From an uncultured Pelagibacteraceae bacterium (GTDB lineage: Bacteria > Pseudomonadota > Alphaproteobacteria > Pelagibacterales > Pelagibacteraceae): DNA of 62,623 nt. Made by a program: the position numbers and the translations under genes. Location of the stretch: the NCBI GenBank assembly GCA_902627745.1, contig CACOKG010000002.1, forward strand, positions 1 through 62,623. The letters are read 5' to 3'. This document shows, piece by piece, positions 37,197 through 47,843 of this stretch. Below the pieces are notes generated by a model. That model ran no database searches and had not been told where the DNA came from. It saw only the letters and a program-made list of their open reading frames with translations. Numbering within the stretch: the stretch's first letter is position 1; each line of letters starts with the position of its first letter.

Positions 37197-38009
37197 ATGA
37201 AAAAAATTTTATTTATATTTTCAAGTATTCTTATCTCTCAAAATGCTTTTGCAAATCAACCAGCTGAATGGCAATTAGGTTTCCAAAAAGCGGCATCAGA
37301 ATCGATGAGAGATATTGTAGCTTTTCACAATAATTTGTTATTACCAATAATAATTGCAATAAGTGTATTTGTTTTATTTTTAATGCTTTATGCTTGTGTA
37401 AGATTTAGAGCTTCAGCAAACCCTAATCCTTCAAAGAGAACACACAATGTTACTGTTGAAGTTTTATGGACTTTAATTCCTTGCTTAATTTTAATTGTAA
37501 TGGCGGTCCCATCGTTTAAAATTTTATATAAGCAAGACACGATTCCAAAAGCAGATTTAACAATCAAAGCAATTGGCTATCAATGGTATTGGGGTTATGA
37601 ATATCCAGACGAAAATTTGGAATTTGACTCATATATGATTGAGGAAAAAGATTTAAAAGCAAATCAACCAAGATTGTTAGCTGTTGATAATGAAGTTGTA
37701 GTTCCAGTTGGCAAAGTAGTAAAAGTTTTAATCACAGCAAATGATGTTTTACATGCTTGGGCTTTACCCTCATTTGGGGTAAAAAGGGATGCGGTACCTG
37801 GAAGGATTAATGAAACGTGGTTTAAGGCTGAAAAAGTTGGTACTTATTATGGTCAATGTTCAGAACTTTGTGGTATAAAACATGCATTTATGCCTATAGC
37901 AGTAAAAGTAGTAAGTGAAGATGAATATCAAGAATGGTTATCTGAGGCGCGCGTGAAATTTGCAAAAGAAGAAATTGAAAATGATAAACTTAAATTAGCA
38001 AGTAAATAA
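37197..38009 (+). CDS. coxB: Cytochrome c oxidase subunit II
   Basis: Subunit of aa3-type cytochrome c oxidase carrying the CuA electron entry site in the periplasm. The 270-residue protein has a signal peptide ending AFA, two membrane helices (about 50-70 and 95-115), then the cupredoxin domain. CuA ligands are seen in VLHAWALPSFGVK and YGQCSELCGIKHAFMPI (two Cys, two His, Met, Glu). It is the first gene of the oxidase operon; the 60-nt region before it should contain the promoter. Confidence 0.97.
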   Translation: MKKILFIFSSILISQNAFANQPAEWQLGFQKAASESMRDIVAFHNNLLLPIIIAISVFVLFLMLYACVRFRASANPNPSKRTHNVTVEVLWTLIPCLILIVMAVPSFKILYKQDTIPKADLTIKAIGYQWYWGYEYPDENLEFDSYMIEEKDLKANQPRLLAVDNEVVVPVGKVVKVLITANDVLHAWALPSFGVKRDAVPGRINETWFKAEKVGTYYGQCSELCGIKHAFMPIAVKVVSEDEYQEWLSEARVKFAKEEIENDKLKLASK

Positions 38010-39644
<1,635 letters not shown>

Positions 39645-39667
39645 TAAAATAAGAGCAATAAGAACTG

Positions 39668-40579
39668 ATGGACAATTCAAGGCTAAAAAAAAGAAGCTTA
39701 AGCCAAGAAGATTTATTTAATCTTTCAGAGTTATTTAAGTTGATGAAGCCAAGAGTTATGTCATTGGTAATTTTTACTTGTGCAGTGGGTTTATTAACAG
39801 CACCCAACATTGTTTCAACTAAAGATGCAATTATTGGAATTCTTCTTGTTTCATTAGGTGCCGGAGCAGCTGGTGCTTTAAATATGTGGTATGAGTCTGA
39901 TCTCGATGCTTTAATGACCAGAACCTGTTTAAGACCAATCCCGACAGGGAAAGTTAATAGAAATCAGGCTTTGATATTTGGTGTTACATTATCAATAGTT
40001 TCGGTTGTAGCTTTAGATTATTTTACAAACAGAGTTTCTGCTGCAATATTATTATTAACAATATTGTTTTATGTTTTTGTTTATACAATTTGGTTAAAAA
40101 GAAGAACTCCGCAAAATATAGTTATTGGTGGAGCGGCTGGTGCTTTTCCTCCAGTTATTGGATGGACTATTGCTACAGGCTCAATATCACTTGAACCATT
40201 GACATTTTTTTTAATAATATTTTTTTGGACACCCTCTCATTTTTGGGCACTCAGTTTATACAAATCTGATGATTATAAAAAAGCCAAAATACCAATGTTG
40301 CCACTAACCAATGGAATAGAAAGTACCAAAATCAATATATTTATTTATTCTTTATTGATGATACCGGTAATTATTTTTCCATATTTGATTAACTTTGTTG
40401 GCTTAACATTTTTAATTCCAACATTGCTATTAACTTTTTATTACAATTTTTTATGTTATGAATTATTTAATTTTAAAAAAAATAGATTTGACTCTAAGAA
40501 AGCAAAAGCTATCTTTGGATATTCAATATTGTATTTATTCTTAGTTTTTGTTTTCTTTTTGATTGATAAAATAATATGA
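39668..40579 (+). CDS. ctaB: Protoheme IX farnesyltransferase (heme O synthase)
   Basis: UbiA-superfamily membrane enzyme that converts heme B to heme O, the precursor of heme A for CoxA. The 303-residue protein has about nine membrane helices, the first Asp motif in NMWYESDLDALMTRTCLRPI, YTIWLKRRTPQNIVIGGAAGA, and PSHFWALSLYKSDDYKKAKI. Its stop overlaps the ATG of the small CoxF-like gene (ATGA). Confidence 0.96.
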   Translation: MDNSRLKKRSLSQEDLFNLSELFKLMKPRVMSLVIFTCAVGLLTAPNIVSTKDAIIGILLVSLGAGAAGALNMWYESDLDALMTRTCLRPIPTGKVNRNQALIFGVTLSIVSVVALDYFTNRVSAAILLLTILFYVFVYTIWLKRRTPQNIVIGGAAGAFPPVIGWTIATGSISLEPLTFFLIIFFWTPSHFWALSLYKSDDYKKAKIPMLPLTNGIESTKINIFIYSLLMIPVIIFPYLINFVGLTFLIPTLLLTFYYNFLCYELFNFKKNRFDSKKAKAIFGYSILYLFLVFVFFLIDKII

Positions 40580-40701
40580 TTACACCAGACAAAAAAACAA
40601 AAAGAAAAAATCTTATTACCGCCCTAGCAATTATTGCGTTCATGATTTTTCTTTTCTTTTTTACTTTATACAACACAGGGGTATTTGATAGGTCGATATG
40701 A
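40576..40701 (+). CDS. coxF: CoxF-like 41-residue membrane protein of the oxidase operon
   Basis: Small gene easily missed by length cut-offs. It reads MITPDKKTKRKNLITAL, then one hydrophobic helix (residues 13-32), ending YNTGVFDRSI. It overlaps ctaB at the 5' end and ctaG at the 3' end, each by four bases in ATGA, so translation of all three is coupled. A short single-helix protein (CoxF/CtaG-associated) occupies this exact place in many alphaproteobacterial oxidase operons and is thought to aid assembly. The name is by position and layout, not by strong similarity. Confidence 0.82.
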   Translation: MITPDKKTKRKNLITALAIIAFMIFLFFFTLYNTGVFDRSI

Positions 40702-41231
40702 TAGAAAAAAAGAAATTAACACCATTAGTTCTAGCTGGGATTTTTGTTTTGATGTTAGGTTTATCATATGCATCAGTTCCTCTTTATGAAATTTTTTGTA
40801 GAGTTACTGGTTTTGGAGGAACTACTCAAGTAGCAGACAAAGCGCCAAAAATTGTTTTAGATAAAGTAGTTAGTGTGAGATTTGATACCAATGTTAATAA
40901 TTTACCATGGGATTTTAAAGCAAAATCAAATGTGATGGATGTTAAAGTGGGTCAAGTAAACAAAATTGAGTTTGAAGTAACCAATAATAGCAATGAACCA
41001 ACTGCAGGTGTAGCAAGTTTTAACGTTTCACCCTCAAGCTTTGGAAAATATTATAGTAAACTTGGTTGTTTTTGCTTTGAAAAACAGGAATTAAAAGCTG
41101 GTGAAACTGCAACCTATGTGATGACTTTTTATTTAGACCCAGAAATGGTCAACGATGCTACTGTAAAAAATTTACAGGATGTAACTATGTCGTATACTTT
41201 TTTCTCGACAGATTACTATAAACAATCATAA
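40698..41231 (+). CDS. ctaG: Cytochrome c oxidase assembly protein CtaG/Cox11
   Basis: Membrane-anchored periplasmic copper chaperone that delivers copper to the CuB site of CoxA. The 177-residue protein has an N-terminal helix (LVLAGIFVLMLGLSYA), VPLYEIFCRVTGFGG, and the copper-binding CFCFEKQEL motif. The immunoglobulin-like domain ends MSYTFF. Length matches Cox11. It overlaps the CoxF-like gene and is followed by coxC 9 nt later. Confidence 0.96.
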   Translation: MIEKKKLTPLVLAGIFVLMLGLSYASVPLYEIFCRVTGFGGTTQVADKAPKIVLDKVVSVRFDTNVNNLPWDFKAKSNVMDVKVGQVNKIEFEVTNNSNEPTAGVASFNVSPSSFGKYYSKLGCFCFEKQELKAGETATYVMTFYLDPEMVNDATVKNLQDVTMSYTFFSTDYYKQS

Positions 41232-41240
41232 TCCAAAAAA

Positions 41241-42029
41241 ATGTCAGCTGAAAAAAAACACGATTACCATTTAGTAGACCCAAGTCCTTGGCCTATCTAT
41301 GTTTCATTCTCATGTTTAATTTTAGCTGTTGGCGCTGTTTACTACATGCATTATGAGGTTTCATGGGGAATGTACCTTGGATTTGCTTTATTAATTTATG
41401 GAGCATACATGTGGTTTAGAGATGTAGTAATTGAAGCTGAGCATCAAGGACATCATACACCTGTGGTTCAAATACATCATCGTTACGGAATGACTTTATT
41501 CATTGCCTCTGAGGTAATGTTTTTTGTTGCTTGGTTTTGGGCATACTTTGATGTGAGTCTTTTCCCAAATGACTTTGTTGGAAATGCATGGCCACCAAAA
41601 GATATAGAAACTTTTGACCCTTGGGATATACCATTAATAAACACATTGGTTCTTTTGTTGTCTGGAACTACTGTGACTTGGTCTCATCATGCTCTTTTAG
41701 AGGATGATAGAAAAGGATTTATTCAAGGATTAGTTTTAACAGTTATATTAGGAGTTTGTTTTACTGCTTTACAAGCTTACGAATATCATCATGCAACATT
41801 TGCATTTTCAGATCACATATATGGTTCAGTATTTTACATGGCAACAGGATTTCATGGTTTTCATGTGATCGTAGGTACAATTTTCTTAGCTGTATGTTTG
41901 TGGAGAGGAAAGTTAGGTCATTTCAACAAAGATCATCACTTTGGTTTTGAGGCAGCAGCCTGGTACTGGCACTTTGTTGACGTAGTTTGGCTATTCTTAT
42001 TTGCCGCGATCTATATTTGGGGAAGCTAA
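41241..42029 (+). CDS. coxC: Cytochrome c oxidase subunit III
   Basis: Seven-helix membrane subunit that stabilises the oxidase and supports proton uptake. The 262-residue protein has HDYHLVDPSPWPIYVS, MTLFIASEVMFFVAWFWAYF and the C-terminal FGFEAAAWYWHFVDVVWLFL, all diagnostic of subunit III. It is in the oxidase operon between ctaG and surf1. Confidence 0.98.
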   Translation: MSAEKKHDYHLVDPSPWPIYVSFSCLILAVGAVYYMHYEVSWGMYLGFALLIYGAYMWFRDVVIEAEHQGHHTPVVQIHHRYGMTLFIASEVMFFVAWFWAYFDVSLFPNDFVGNAWPPKDIETFDPWDIPLINTLVLLLSGTTVTWSHHALLEDDRKGFIQGLVLTVILGVCFTALQAYEYHHATFAFSDHIYGSVFYMATGFHGFHVIVGTIFLAVCLWRGKLGHFNKDHHFGFEAAAWYWHFVDVVWLFLFAAIYIWGS

Positions 42030-42037
42030 TTTGAACC

Positions 42038-42691
42038 TTGAGACATAAGTTTTTATTTTCAGTTTTTATCATATTTTTTATCTTTGTTTTTATTGCTTTA
42101 GGTACTTGGCAAGTAATTCGTTTAAATTGGAAGAATAATCTTATCCTAGAAATTGAAAATTCATTGAAAAATCCTCCAGTTCAACTTTCACAATCTAATC
42201 AACAAAATTATCTTAAAATCAAAACATCAGGTCGCGTTGATTTTGAGAAACAGATTTATTTATATAATTTAAATGACTCTGGAACACCTGGGTTTGAAGT
42301 TTTAAATCCAATTCTAATAGATGGTGAAAACTATTTACTCAATAGAGGATGGATACCATTTGAAAAAAAAGATACACCAGAGATAAATATATTGGATCAA
42401 AACAATATAGAAGGAACTCTTAAAACACAGGGAAGAAAAAATATATTTAAACCAGATAATGATATAAAAGAAAATTACTGGTTTAGTTTGAATAGAGAAG
42501 ATATCTCAAAATTTACTGGTAAAGAATTTTCTAAATACATAATATATTTAGATGGAAATTATCAGTTTCCTAGACCAAAAAAAATTACTGCTAATATTTC
42601 CAACAATCATAAAAAATATGCAATGACATGGTTTTCATTAGCGATTTCAATTCTTTTGCTATATCTATATTTTAGAAAAAAGAATTATTAA
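42038..42691 (+). CDS. SURF1 family oxidase assembly protein
   Basis: Inner-membrane factor for heme a insertion into CoxA. The 217-residue protein has an N-terminal and a C-terminal membrane helix flanking a periplasmic domain, the family signature GTWQVIRLNWKN, LNRGWIPF, and YAMTWFSLAISILLLYLYF. The start is TTG 42038: no ATG or GTG lies upstream in frame before a stop, and the first helix requires a start here. It abuts thrC with no gap. Confidence 0.9.
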   Translation: MRHKFLFSVFIIFFIFVFIALGTWQVIRLNWKNNLILEIENSLKNPPVQLSQSNQQNYLKIKTSGRVDFEKQIYLYNLNDSGTPGFEVLNPILIDGENYLLNRGWIPFEKKDTPEINILDQNNIEGTLKTQGRKNIFKPDNDIKENYWFSLNREDISKFTGKEFSKYIIYLDGNYQFPRPKKITANISNNHKKYAMTWFSLAISILLLYLYFRKKNY

Positions 42692-44065
42692 ATGAATTAT
42701 ATAAGTACAAGAAATAATCAGAAAAACTTTACTTTTAAAGATGTTTTCCTCAAAGGTTTAGCAGATGATGGGGGACTATTTGTTCCCAAGTCAATTAAAC
42801 CCTTTAAAAAGGAAGAATTAGATAATCTAAAAAACCTGAGTTACAATGATTTGGCTGCTGAAATAATTTATCCATTTATAGGAGATTTCATGTCTAAAGA
42901 TGATCTAATCTCTTTGATTTCAAAATCATATTCAAATTTCAGATCCGACGATGTTGTAAAAATATCAGATCTAGGAGATTTAAAAGTATTAGAATTATTT
43001 CATGGACCTACACTTGCATTTAAAGATATCGCAATGCAATTAATAGGTAATTTTTATCAATATCACTTAGGCCGTGATCAAAAAAAAATTAATATAATTG
43101 TTGCAACTTCAGGCGATACAGGTGCTGCTGCCATAGACGCTTTAAAGGGAAAAAACAATTTAAATGTTTTTGTATTGCACCCTAATAATAAGATTTCACC
43201 AGTACAAAGAAGACTAATGACAATACATGAGGAGAATAACGTATTTAACATTGCGGTAGAGGGCAATTTTGACGATTGCCAAAATTTAGTAAAAGCAATG
43301 TTTAATGACGAAAAATTTTCCAAAGCAATTAATATGTCGGGTGTAAATTCAATTAATTGGGCAAGAATAGTTGCTCAATCGGTGTATTATTTTTACGCTT
43401 ACTTTAAAATTGGAAACGGCCAACCACTATCTTTTTCTGTTCCAACAGGAAACTTTGGTGATATTTACGCTGGTTATTTAGCGAAAAAACTAGGTCTTCC
43501 TATTGATAAACTAATCGTAGCTACAAATAAAAATGACATACTCCACAGGGCTATATCTGGTGGTGATTATAGTCAAAAGAAAGTTGAGGAAACAAATACT
43601 CCAAGCATGGATATACAAATAGCAAGTAATTTTGAAAGACTTTTATATGACGTCAAAGATTGTAACTCAGAAGTTACAAAAGATGTAATGGCTGAAATAA
43701 AAAATAATACTTATAAAATTGATAAAAACGACTTAGACAAAATCAAAAAGAATTTTATATCTGAAATGCTTGATGAAAACGAAACTGTTGAAATGATAAA
43801 AACTATCAATGATGAGCATCAGATGGTAGTTGACCCGCATACTGCGGTAGGGATTGGTGCTGTAAGAAAATTAGGATTGGAAAAAAATTGTGTTGTATTA
43901 TCAACTGCACACCCATGTAAATTTCCAAAAGCAATAGAAGATGCAATTTCAAAAACTGAAAATTTACCAGATAGTCTTAAATACGTTAATGACAGAAAAG
44001 AAAAATTTGAACTTCTGGCTAATGATATTGAAAAAGTTAAGAAATATGTAATGAATTCGATATGA
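42692..44065 (+). CDS. thrC: Threonine synthase
   Basis: PLP enzyme that converts O-phosphohomoserine to threonine. The 457-residue protein has the N-terminal MNYISTRNN segment, the PLP Lys in LAFKDIAMQLIG, VATSGDTGAAAIDALKG, and VPTGNFGDIYAGYLAKKLGLP, typical of the ThrC type found in Proteobacteria. It begins at the base after the surf1 stop and overlaps the peroxiredoxin gene by four bases. Its pathway partner thrB lies about 1 kb away on the other strand. Confidence 0.96.
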   Translation: MNYISTRNNQKNFTFKDVFLKGLADDGGLFVPKSIKPFKKEELDNLKNLSYNDLAAEIIYPFIGDFMSKDDLISLISKSYSNFRSDDVVKISDLGDLKVLELFHGPTLAFKDIAMQLIGNFYQYHLGRDQKKINIIVATSGDTGAAAIDALKGKNNLNVFVLHPNNKISPVQRRLMTIHEENNVFNIAVEGNFDDCQNLVKAMFNDEKFSKAINMSGVNSINWARIVAQSVYYFYAYFKIGNGQPLSFSVPTGNFGDIYAGYLAKKLGLPIDKLIVATNKNDILHRAISGGDYSQKKVEETNTPSMDIQIASNFERLLYDVKDCNSEVTKDVMAEIKNNTYKIDKNDLDKIKKNFISEMLDENETVEMIKTINDEHQMVVDPHTAVGIGAVRKLGLEKNCVVLSTAHPCKFPKAIEDAISKTENLPDSLKYVNDRKEKFELLANDIEKVKKYVMNSI

Positions 44066-44550
44066 AAATTAAAATAAAAGATCAACTCCCAGATACAGAG
44101 ATTTTTCAACTTGTTGATGGAGAGCCTCAAAAAAGTAGATTAAGAGAAACTATCGGTAATGGTAAAGTTGTTTTGTTTGGTTTACCTGGGGCGTTTACAT
44201 CAACTTGCTCTAAGCTTCATCTTCCCGGATTTGTGGCCAATGCAGATAAGATAAAAGCAAAAGGAATAGAAAATATATTTTGTTTATCAGTAAATGATCC
44301 TTACGTAATGAATGGTTGGGGAGAGATGAATAATACTGGAGATAAAATAAAAATGTTATCTGACCCATATTTATTATTTACGAAAGCAATTGGCGCAGAA
44401 GTTGATCGTAATGCAAAAGGAATGGGAATTAGATCAAATCGTTATTTAATGGTGATTGAAAATTTCATAGTTGTAAATATCCATGTTGAAAAAGAAACTA
44501 AAGAATGTGGGTTAACCTCAGCAGAAAACTTATTAAATAATCTAATCTAG
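44062..44550 (+). CDS. Peroxiredoxin, Prx5/AhpE-like
   Basis: Thiol peroxidase reducing hydrogen peroxide and alkyl peroxides. The 162-residue protein has the peroxidatic motif GLPGAFTSTCSKLHLPGF with Cys49, and FCLSVNDPYVMNGWGE, which is characteristic of the Prx5 subfamily. Further cysteines (NIFCLS, KECGLT) could resolve the disulfide. It overlaps thrC by four bases and ends 29 nt from the convergent rnhA stop. Confidence 0.94.
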   Translation: MKIKIKDQLPDTEIFQLVDGEPQKSRLRETIGNGKVVLFGLPGAFTSTCSKLHLPGFVANADKIKAKGIENIFCLSVNDPYVMNGWGEMNNTGDKIKMLSDPYLLFTKAIGAEVDRNAKGMGIRSNRYLMVIENFIVVNIHVEKETKECGLTSAENLLNNLI

Positions 44551-44553
44551 GAA

Positions 44554-44577
44554 GGGCAGTTCTGTTGCCAGGTGCCC
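44554..44577. terminator. Weak hairpin between convergent prx and rnhA genes
   Basis: Five-base inverted repeat GGGCA / TGCCC (44554-44558 and 44573-44577) around a 14-base loop, without a T tract on either side. It lies in the 29-nt gap between convergent stops. It may act as a bidirectional terminator, but the stem is short. Confidence 0.3.
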
Positions 44578-44579
44578 AA

Positions 44580-45002
44580 TTACAAGTTGGCAGCATCTCT
44601 AGCAAGTAAATCTACTTCATTATTTAATTCATCCGTTGAATGGGCTTTTACCCAGTTCCAACTTATTTCAAACTCATTATTCAATAGATCTAATTCTGTC
44701 CAAAGTGCTTTATTGCTTACTTCTTTTTTGTTTGCAGTTTTCCATCCGTTTTTTTTCCAATTGTGTATCCATTCTGTTATTCCGGACTTTACATATTTAG
44801 AGTCTGTAAAAATTTGAACTTTACTTCCTTTTGGAATTTTTTTAAGCGCCTCTATAGGTGCTAATAATTCCATCTGATTATTTGTCGTATCTTTTTTACT
44901 TCCTTTGAGTTCAGTTTTTTCCCCATCATTTAATATTATCGCTGCCCAACCACCATTACCTGGATTACCAAGACATGAACCATCGGTATAAATTTTAATC
45001 AT
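44580..45002 (-). CDS. rnhA: Ribonuclease HI
   Basis: Degrades RNA in RNA-DNA hybrids. In 140 residues all four catalytic acids are visible: Asp in IYTDGSCLGNPGNGGWAA, Glu in NNQMELLAPIEAL, Asp in IFTDSKYVKSGI, and Asp in NNEVDLLARDAA. It overlaps the thrB stop by one base. The ispH-thrB-rnhA order is common in Alphaproteobacteria. Confidence 0.97.
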   Translation of the reverse strand: MIKIYTDGSCLGNPGNGGWAAIILNDGEKTELKGSKKDTTNNQMELLAPIEALKKIPKGSKVQIFTDSKYVKSGITEWIHNWKKNGWKTANKKEVSNKALWTELDLLNNEFEISWNWVKAHSTDELNNEVDLLARDAANL

Positions 45003-45967
45003 TAAATTAAATAATCCCTATAGTTTTTTAGATTATTATGAATTATCAGTTTTTGATAATATTCTCTTGGATCCTTAATTTTTATCAAAGCAGTTTTTGG
45101 AGTATTTGTATAGTCGTAAAGTCTTGTAAGAAAATATCTTATCGCAGCAGCTCGGCATAAAATATTCAATGATTTTTTCTCGATAATAGAGAATTTCTTA
45201 ATACCCTCATATCCTCTAATTAAATTCTTAACCTTTTTTTTATTTAATTTAAATTGCGATTTTTTCTTATCAAAACAAAGAGCGTTGATACATATTGCTA
45301 TTTCATACATAAAATAATCATTTGCAGCAAAATAAAAATCAATAATTCCAGAGATCTTATTTCTTTTAAAAAATATATTATCTATAAAAAGATCACCATG
45401 TATTATTCCATTTGGCAATTTTTTAGGCCATTTATTTTTAATTTCTCTAAAATTACTTTTTAGAAATTTTTCTAAATTAATAAATTTTTTTGATTTAAAT
45501 TTAATACTTTTTAATAATGGATTTAAATTTTTTATGTTCATTGAATTTTTTCTAAACAATTTTATTTTTTTTGAGGATGAGTGCATTTGAGCTACAGTTT
45601 TTCCAATATCATAACAATTTTTCAAAGTGAGATTTTTTTTATCTTTTCCATCAAGAAATGAAACAACACAAGCTACCTTATTCTTGATTTTAAATAGATA
45701 TTTCCCATCACGATTTTTCAATGGTTTTGGACATCTTATCTTTAGATCATTTAGTTGATCCATCAATTTCATAAAAAAAGGTATTTCTTTTTTTAATACT
45801 CTTTTTTCAAAAATAGTGAGAATATACTTTTTATTTTTTGATTTGAGTAAATAATTCGTATTCTCAATACCTTGTTTTATTCCTTTGAAATATTGAAAAT
45901 TTTCAATATCAAATTTTTTATTTATAAAGGATAAATCCTTTTTATTAATCTTGGTATAGACGGCCAT
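45002..45967 (-). CDS. thrB: Homoserine kinase, aminoglycoside-phosphotransferase fold
   Basis: Phosphorylates homoserine ahead of threonine synthase. It belongs to the alphaproteobacterial ThrB type with a choline-kinase-like fold, not the GHMP-kinase fold of E. coli ThrB. The 321-residue protein has MAVYTKINKKDL, FKGIKQGIENTNYLL, and the catalytic loop GIIHGDLFIDNIFF followed by GIIDFYFA. It abuts ispH with no gap (45967/45968). Confidence 0.93.
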   Translation of the reverse strand: MAVYTKINKKDLSFINKKFDIENFQYFKGIKQGIENTNYLLKSKNKKYILTIFEKRVLKKEIPFFMKLMDQLNDLKIRCPKPLKNRDGKYLFKIKNKVACVVSFLDGKDKKNLTLKNCYDIGKTVAQMHSSSKKIKLFRKNSMNIKNLNPLLKSIKFKSKKFINLEKFLKSNFREIKNKWPKKLPNGIIHGDLFIDNIFFKRNKISGIIDFYFAANDYFMYEIAICINALCFDKKKSQFKLNKKKVKNLIRGYEGIKKFSIIEKKSLNILCRAAAIRYFLTRLYDYTNTPKTALIKIKDPREYYQKLIIHNNLKNYRDYLI

Positions 45968-46912
45968 CTAATTTAATTTTTTAGGAACTTTGAAAACAAC
46001 ATCTTCTTTAATTATTTCCACTTCATCTATGGAGACACTAAATTTCTTTTTTAGGTTCTCTATGAAGTTTTCTACAAGTATTTCAGGCGCAGAGGCCCCA
46101 GAAGAAATTCCAATAGTGTTTGAATTTTCAATTAAATCATATGGTATTTCACTTTGAGAGTGAATAAGGTGAGCGTTAAGACAACCTGATTTTTTTGCAA
46201 CTTCTACAAGCCTTACTGAATTTGAGGAATTTCTACTTCCTATTACAAAAAACATATCACAATTTTTCGCAATATTTTTTACTGCCATTTGTCTATTTGT
46301 TGTAGCGTAACATATGTCTTCCTTTTGTGGCTCACGAATGCCAGGAAACCTTTCTTTTAGAACCTCAATTATATCTCTTGTATCATCAACAGATAAAGTT
46401 GTTTGAGTAACAAATGCTAAATTTTTATTTTTTTCAAATTTATATTTTTTAGCTTCCTCTTCATTTTGAATGAGATCTATTGATCCCTCTGGTAATTGTC
46501 CCATTGTGCCAATTACTTCGGGATGATTTTGATGTCCAATAAGAATTAAGTGATAACCCATCTTATAAAGATTTTCAGCTTCTCTATGAACTTTAGATAC
46601 TAATGGACAGGTAGCATCAACGTATGTCATCTTAAAATTTTCAGCTTCAGAGGGAACTTTTTTTGGAACGCCATGTGCAGAAAAAATCACAGGTCTTGTT
46701 TTATCTTTTATTTCCTCTAGTTCTTCGACAAATATGGCACCTTTTTTTTTTAAGTCATCAACAACAAATTTATTATGAACAATCTCGTGGCGTACATAAA
46801 CTGGAACACCATATTTTTGTATAGCTTTTTCTACAATTTCTATTGCCCTTTCAACACCAGCACAAAAACCTCTTGGAGCAGATAATAGTATTTTAATTTC
46901 TTTGTTTTTCAT
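45968..46912 (-). CDS. ispH: 4-hydroxy-3-methylbut-2-enyl diphosphate reductase
   Basis: Iron-sulfur enzyme that makes IPP and DMAPP in the last step of the MEP pathway. The 314-residue protein has the three cluster cysteines in SAPRGFCAGVERAIE, VDATCPLVSKVH and DICYATTNRQ. The active-site motifs IGHQNHPEVIGTMGQ and VIGSRNSSNSVRLVE are also present. I use ATG 46912; a TTG at 46921 is an alternative. It overlaps the end of blh by 20 bases, linking precursor supply directly to retinal synthesis. Confidence 0.96.
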   Translation of the reverse strand: MKNKEIKILLSAPRGFCAGVERAIEIVEKAIQKYGVPVYVRHEIVHNKFVVDDLKKKGAIFVEELEEIKDKTRPVIFSAHGVPKKVPSEAENFKMTYVDATCPLVSKVHREAENLYKMGYHLILIGHQNHPEVIGTMGQLPEGSIDLIQNEEEAKKYKFEKNKNLAFVTQTTLSVDDTRDIIEVLKERFPGIREPQKEDICYATTNRQMAVKNIAKNCDMFFVIGSRNSSNSVRLVEVAKKSGCLNAHLIHSQSEIPYDLIENSNTIGISSGASAPEILVENFIENLKKKFSVSIDEVEIIKEDVVFKVPKKLN

Positions 46913-47837
46913 TTTTTTCAATTAAATATTCCAGCAATATATGCGGAAAAGTTAAAGACGCCAAACCTATAAAAATGATTTTAATAATTGAACTATTAAA
47001 ATCAAATTTATAATTAAGCAAATATAGACATATTAAACAAAAAGAAGCAGTTAAAATAGTTAGAGGTAGTGCTTTCTTTATAAAAATTTTCAAGCCATTT
47101 TTAATATTATCACCATCCAATTCATCTATTAATGAAATGCTATGTCTTATTGAATGTAAAAAACAAAAATAGGCAGTAAACGCGACTAAAGGTGATAGAT
47201 AATAATTTAGGATCAAAATAGAAAAATAATCAAAAAAAATAGTTAAATTCTTAAAATTGAATTCTTTTACGAACAAAATAATACTTGCAATAGAACTTAT
47301 AATTATTCCTAAGAGTATTAATTTGTTATTTTCTATATACCCCAAACTTGAGTAAAAATTTTCATTATCAACAAGTAATAATTTAAACAAAGATATGGTT
47401 TCGTCAAAATGAAAAAAAATAGGTGCTAAAATTATTAGACTTCCTTTTAAAAAATATAATATTTGAATTGAAAATGTTTCATTAATAATTAAAAATTGAG
47501 TATCTTCTTTTCCAAAATGGTATGAGGCAACAAATAAAAATATTATTAATGAAATAGAAGGAATTAAAATCCAAAAGACTATCACAATCGATGCTATTAA
47601 TGTGTATGTAAAATAAAAAAGAGAAACATTACTTATTTTTAAAATTTTAAAAAGTTTCTCTCCTTTTAAGTGGTCTAAAGAGCCGTGTGATACGCCGATA
47701 ACTAAAATTAAAAATAAACACAATAGCGGTGATAGTGTAAAATTACTGAATTTAAATATAATTAGAGAAAAAATATTACAAAATAAAAAAAAAATGAAAG
47801 AATGATTAAGATTAATTTTTTTTAAGTTAATATTCAT
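46893..47837 (-). CDS. blh: Beta-carotene 15,15'-dioxygenase, Brp/Blh family
   Basis: Integral membrane, iron-dependent enzyme that cleaves beta-carotene into two retinals, the chromophore of proteorhodopsin. The 314-residue protein has about eight hydrophobic helices and the conserved His-rich motifs IGVSHGSLDHLKG and ASYHFGKEDTQF. A third His pair is in FCFLHSIRHSISLIDEL. It is 6 nt after crtY and overlaps ispH. No opsin gene is present in this window. Confidence 0.92.
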   Translation of the reverse strand: MNINLKKINLNHSFIFFLFCNIFSLIIFKFSNFTLSPLLCLFLILVIGVSHGSLDHLKGEKLFKILKISNVSLFYFTYTLIASIVIVFWILIPSISLIIFLFVASYHFGKEDTQFLIINETFSIQILYFLKGSLIILAPIFFHFDETISLFKLLLVDNENFYSSLGYIENNKLILLGIIISSIASIILFVKEFNFKNLTIFFDYFSILILNYYLSPLVAFTAYFCFLHSIRHSISLIDELDGDNIKNGLKIFIKKALPLTILTASFCLICLYLLNYKFDFNSSIIKIIFIGLASLTFPHILLEYLIEKNEKQRN

Positions 47838-47843
47838 TCAGGT

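Noticed and set aside
44572-44817. Forward ORF overlapping rnhA
   Set aside because: Opposite strand of the fully conserved RNase HI gene; no independent support.
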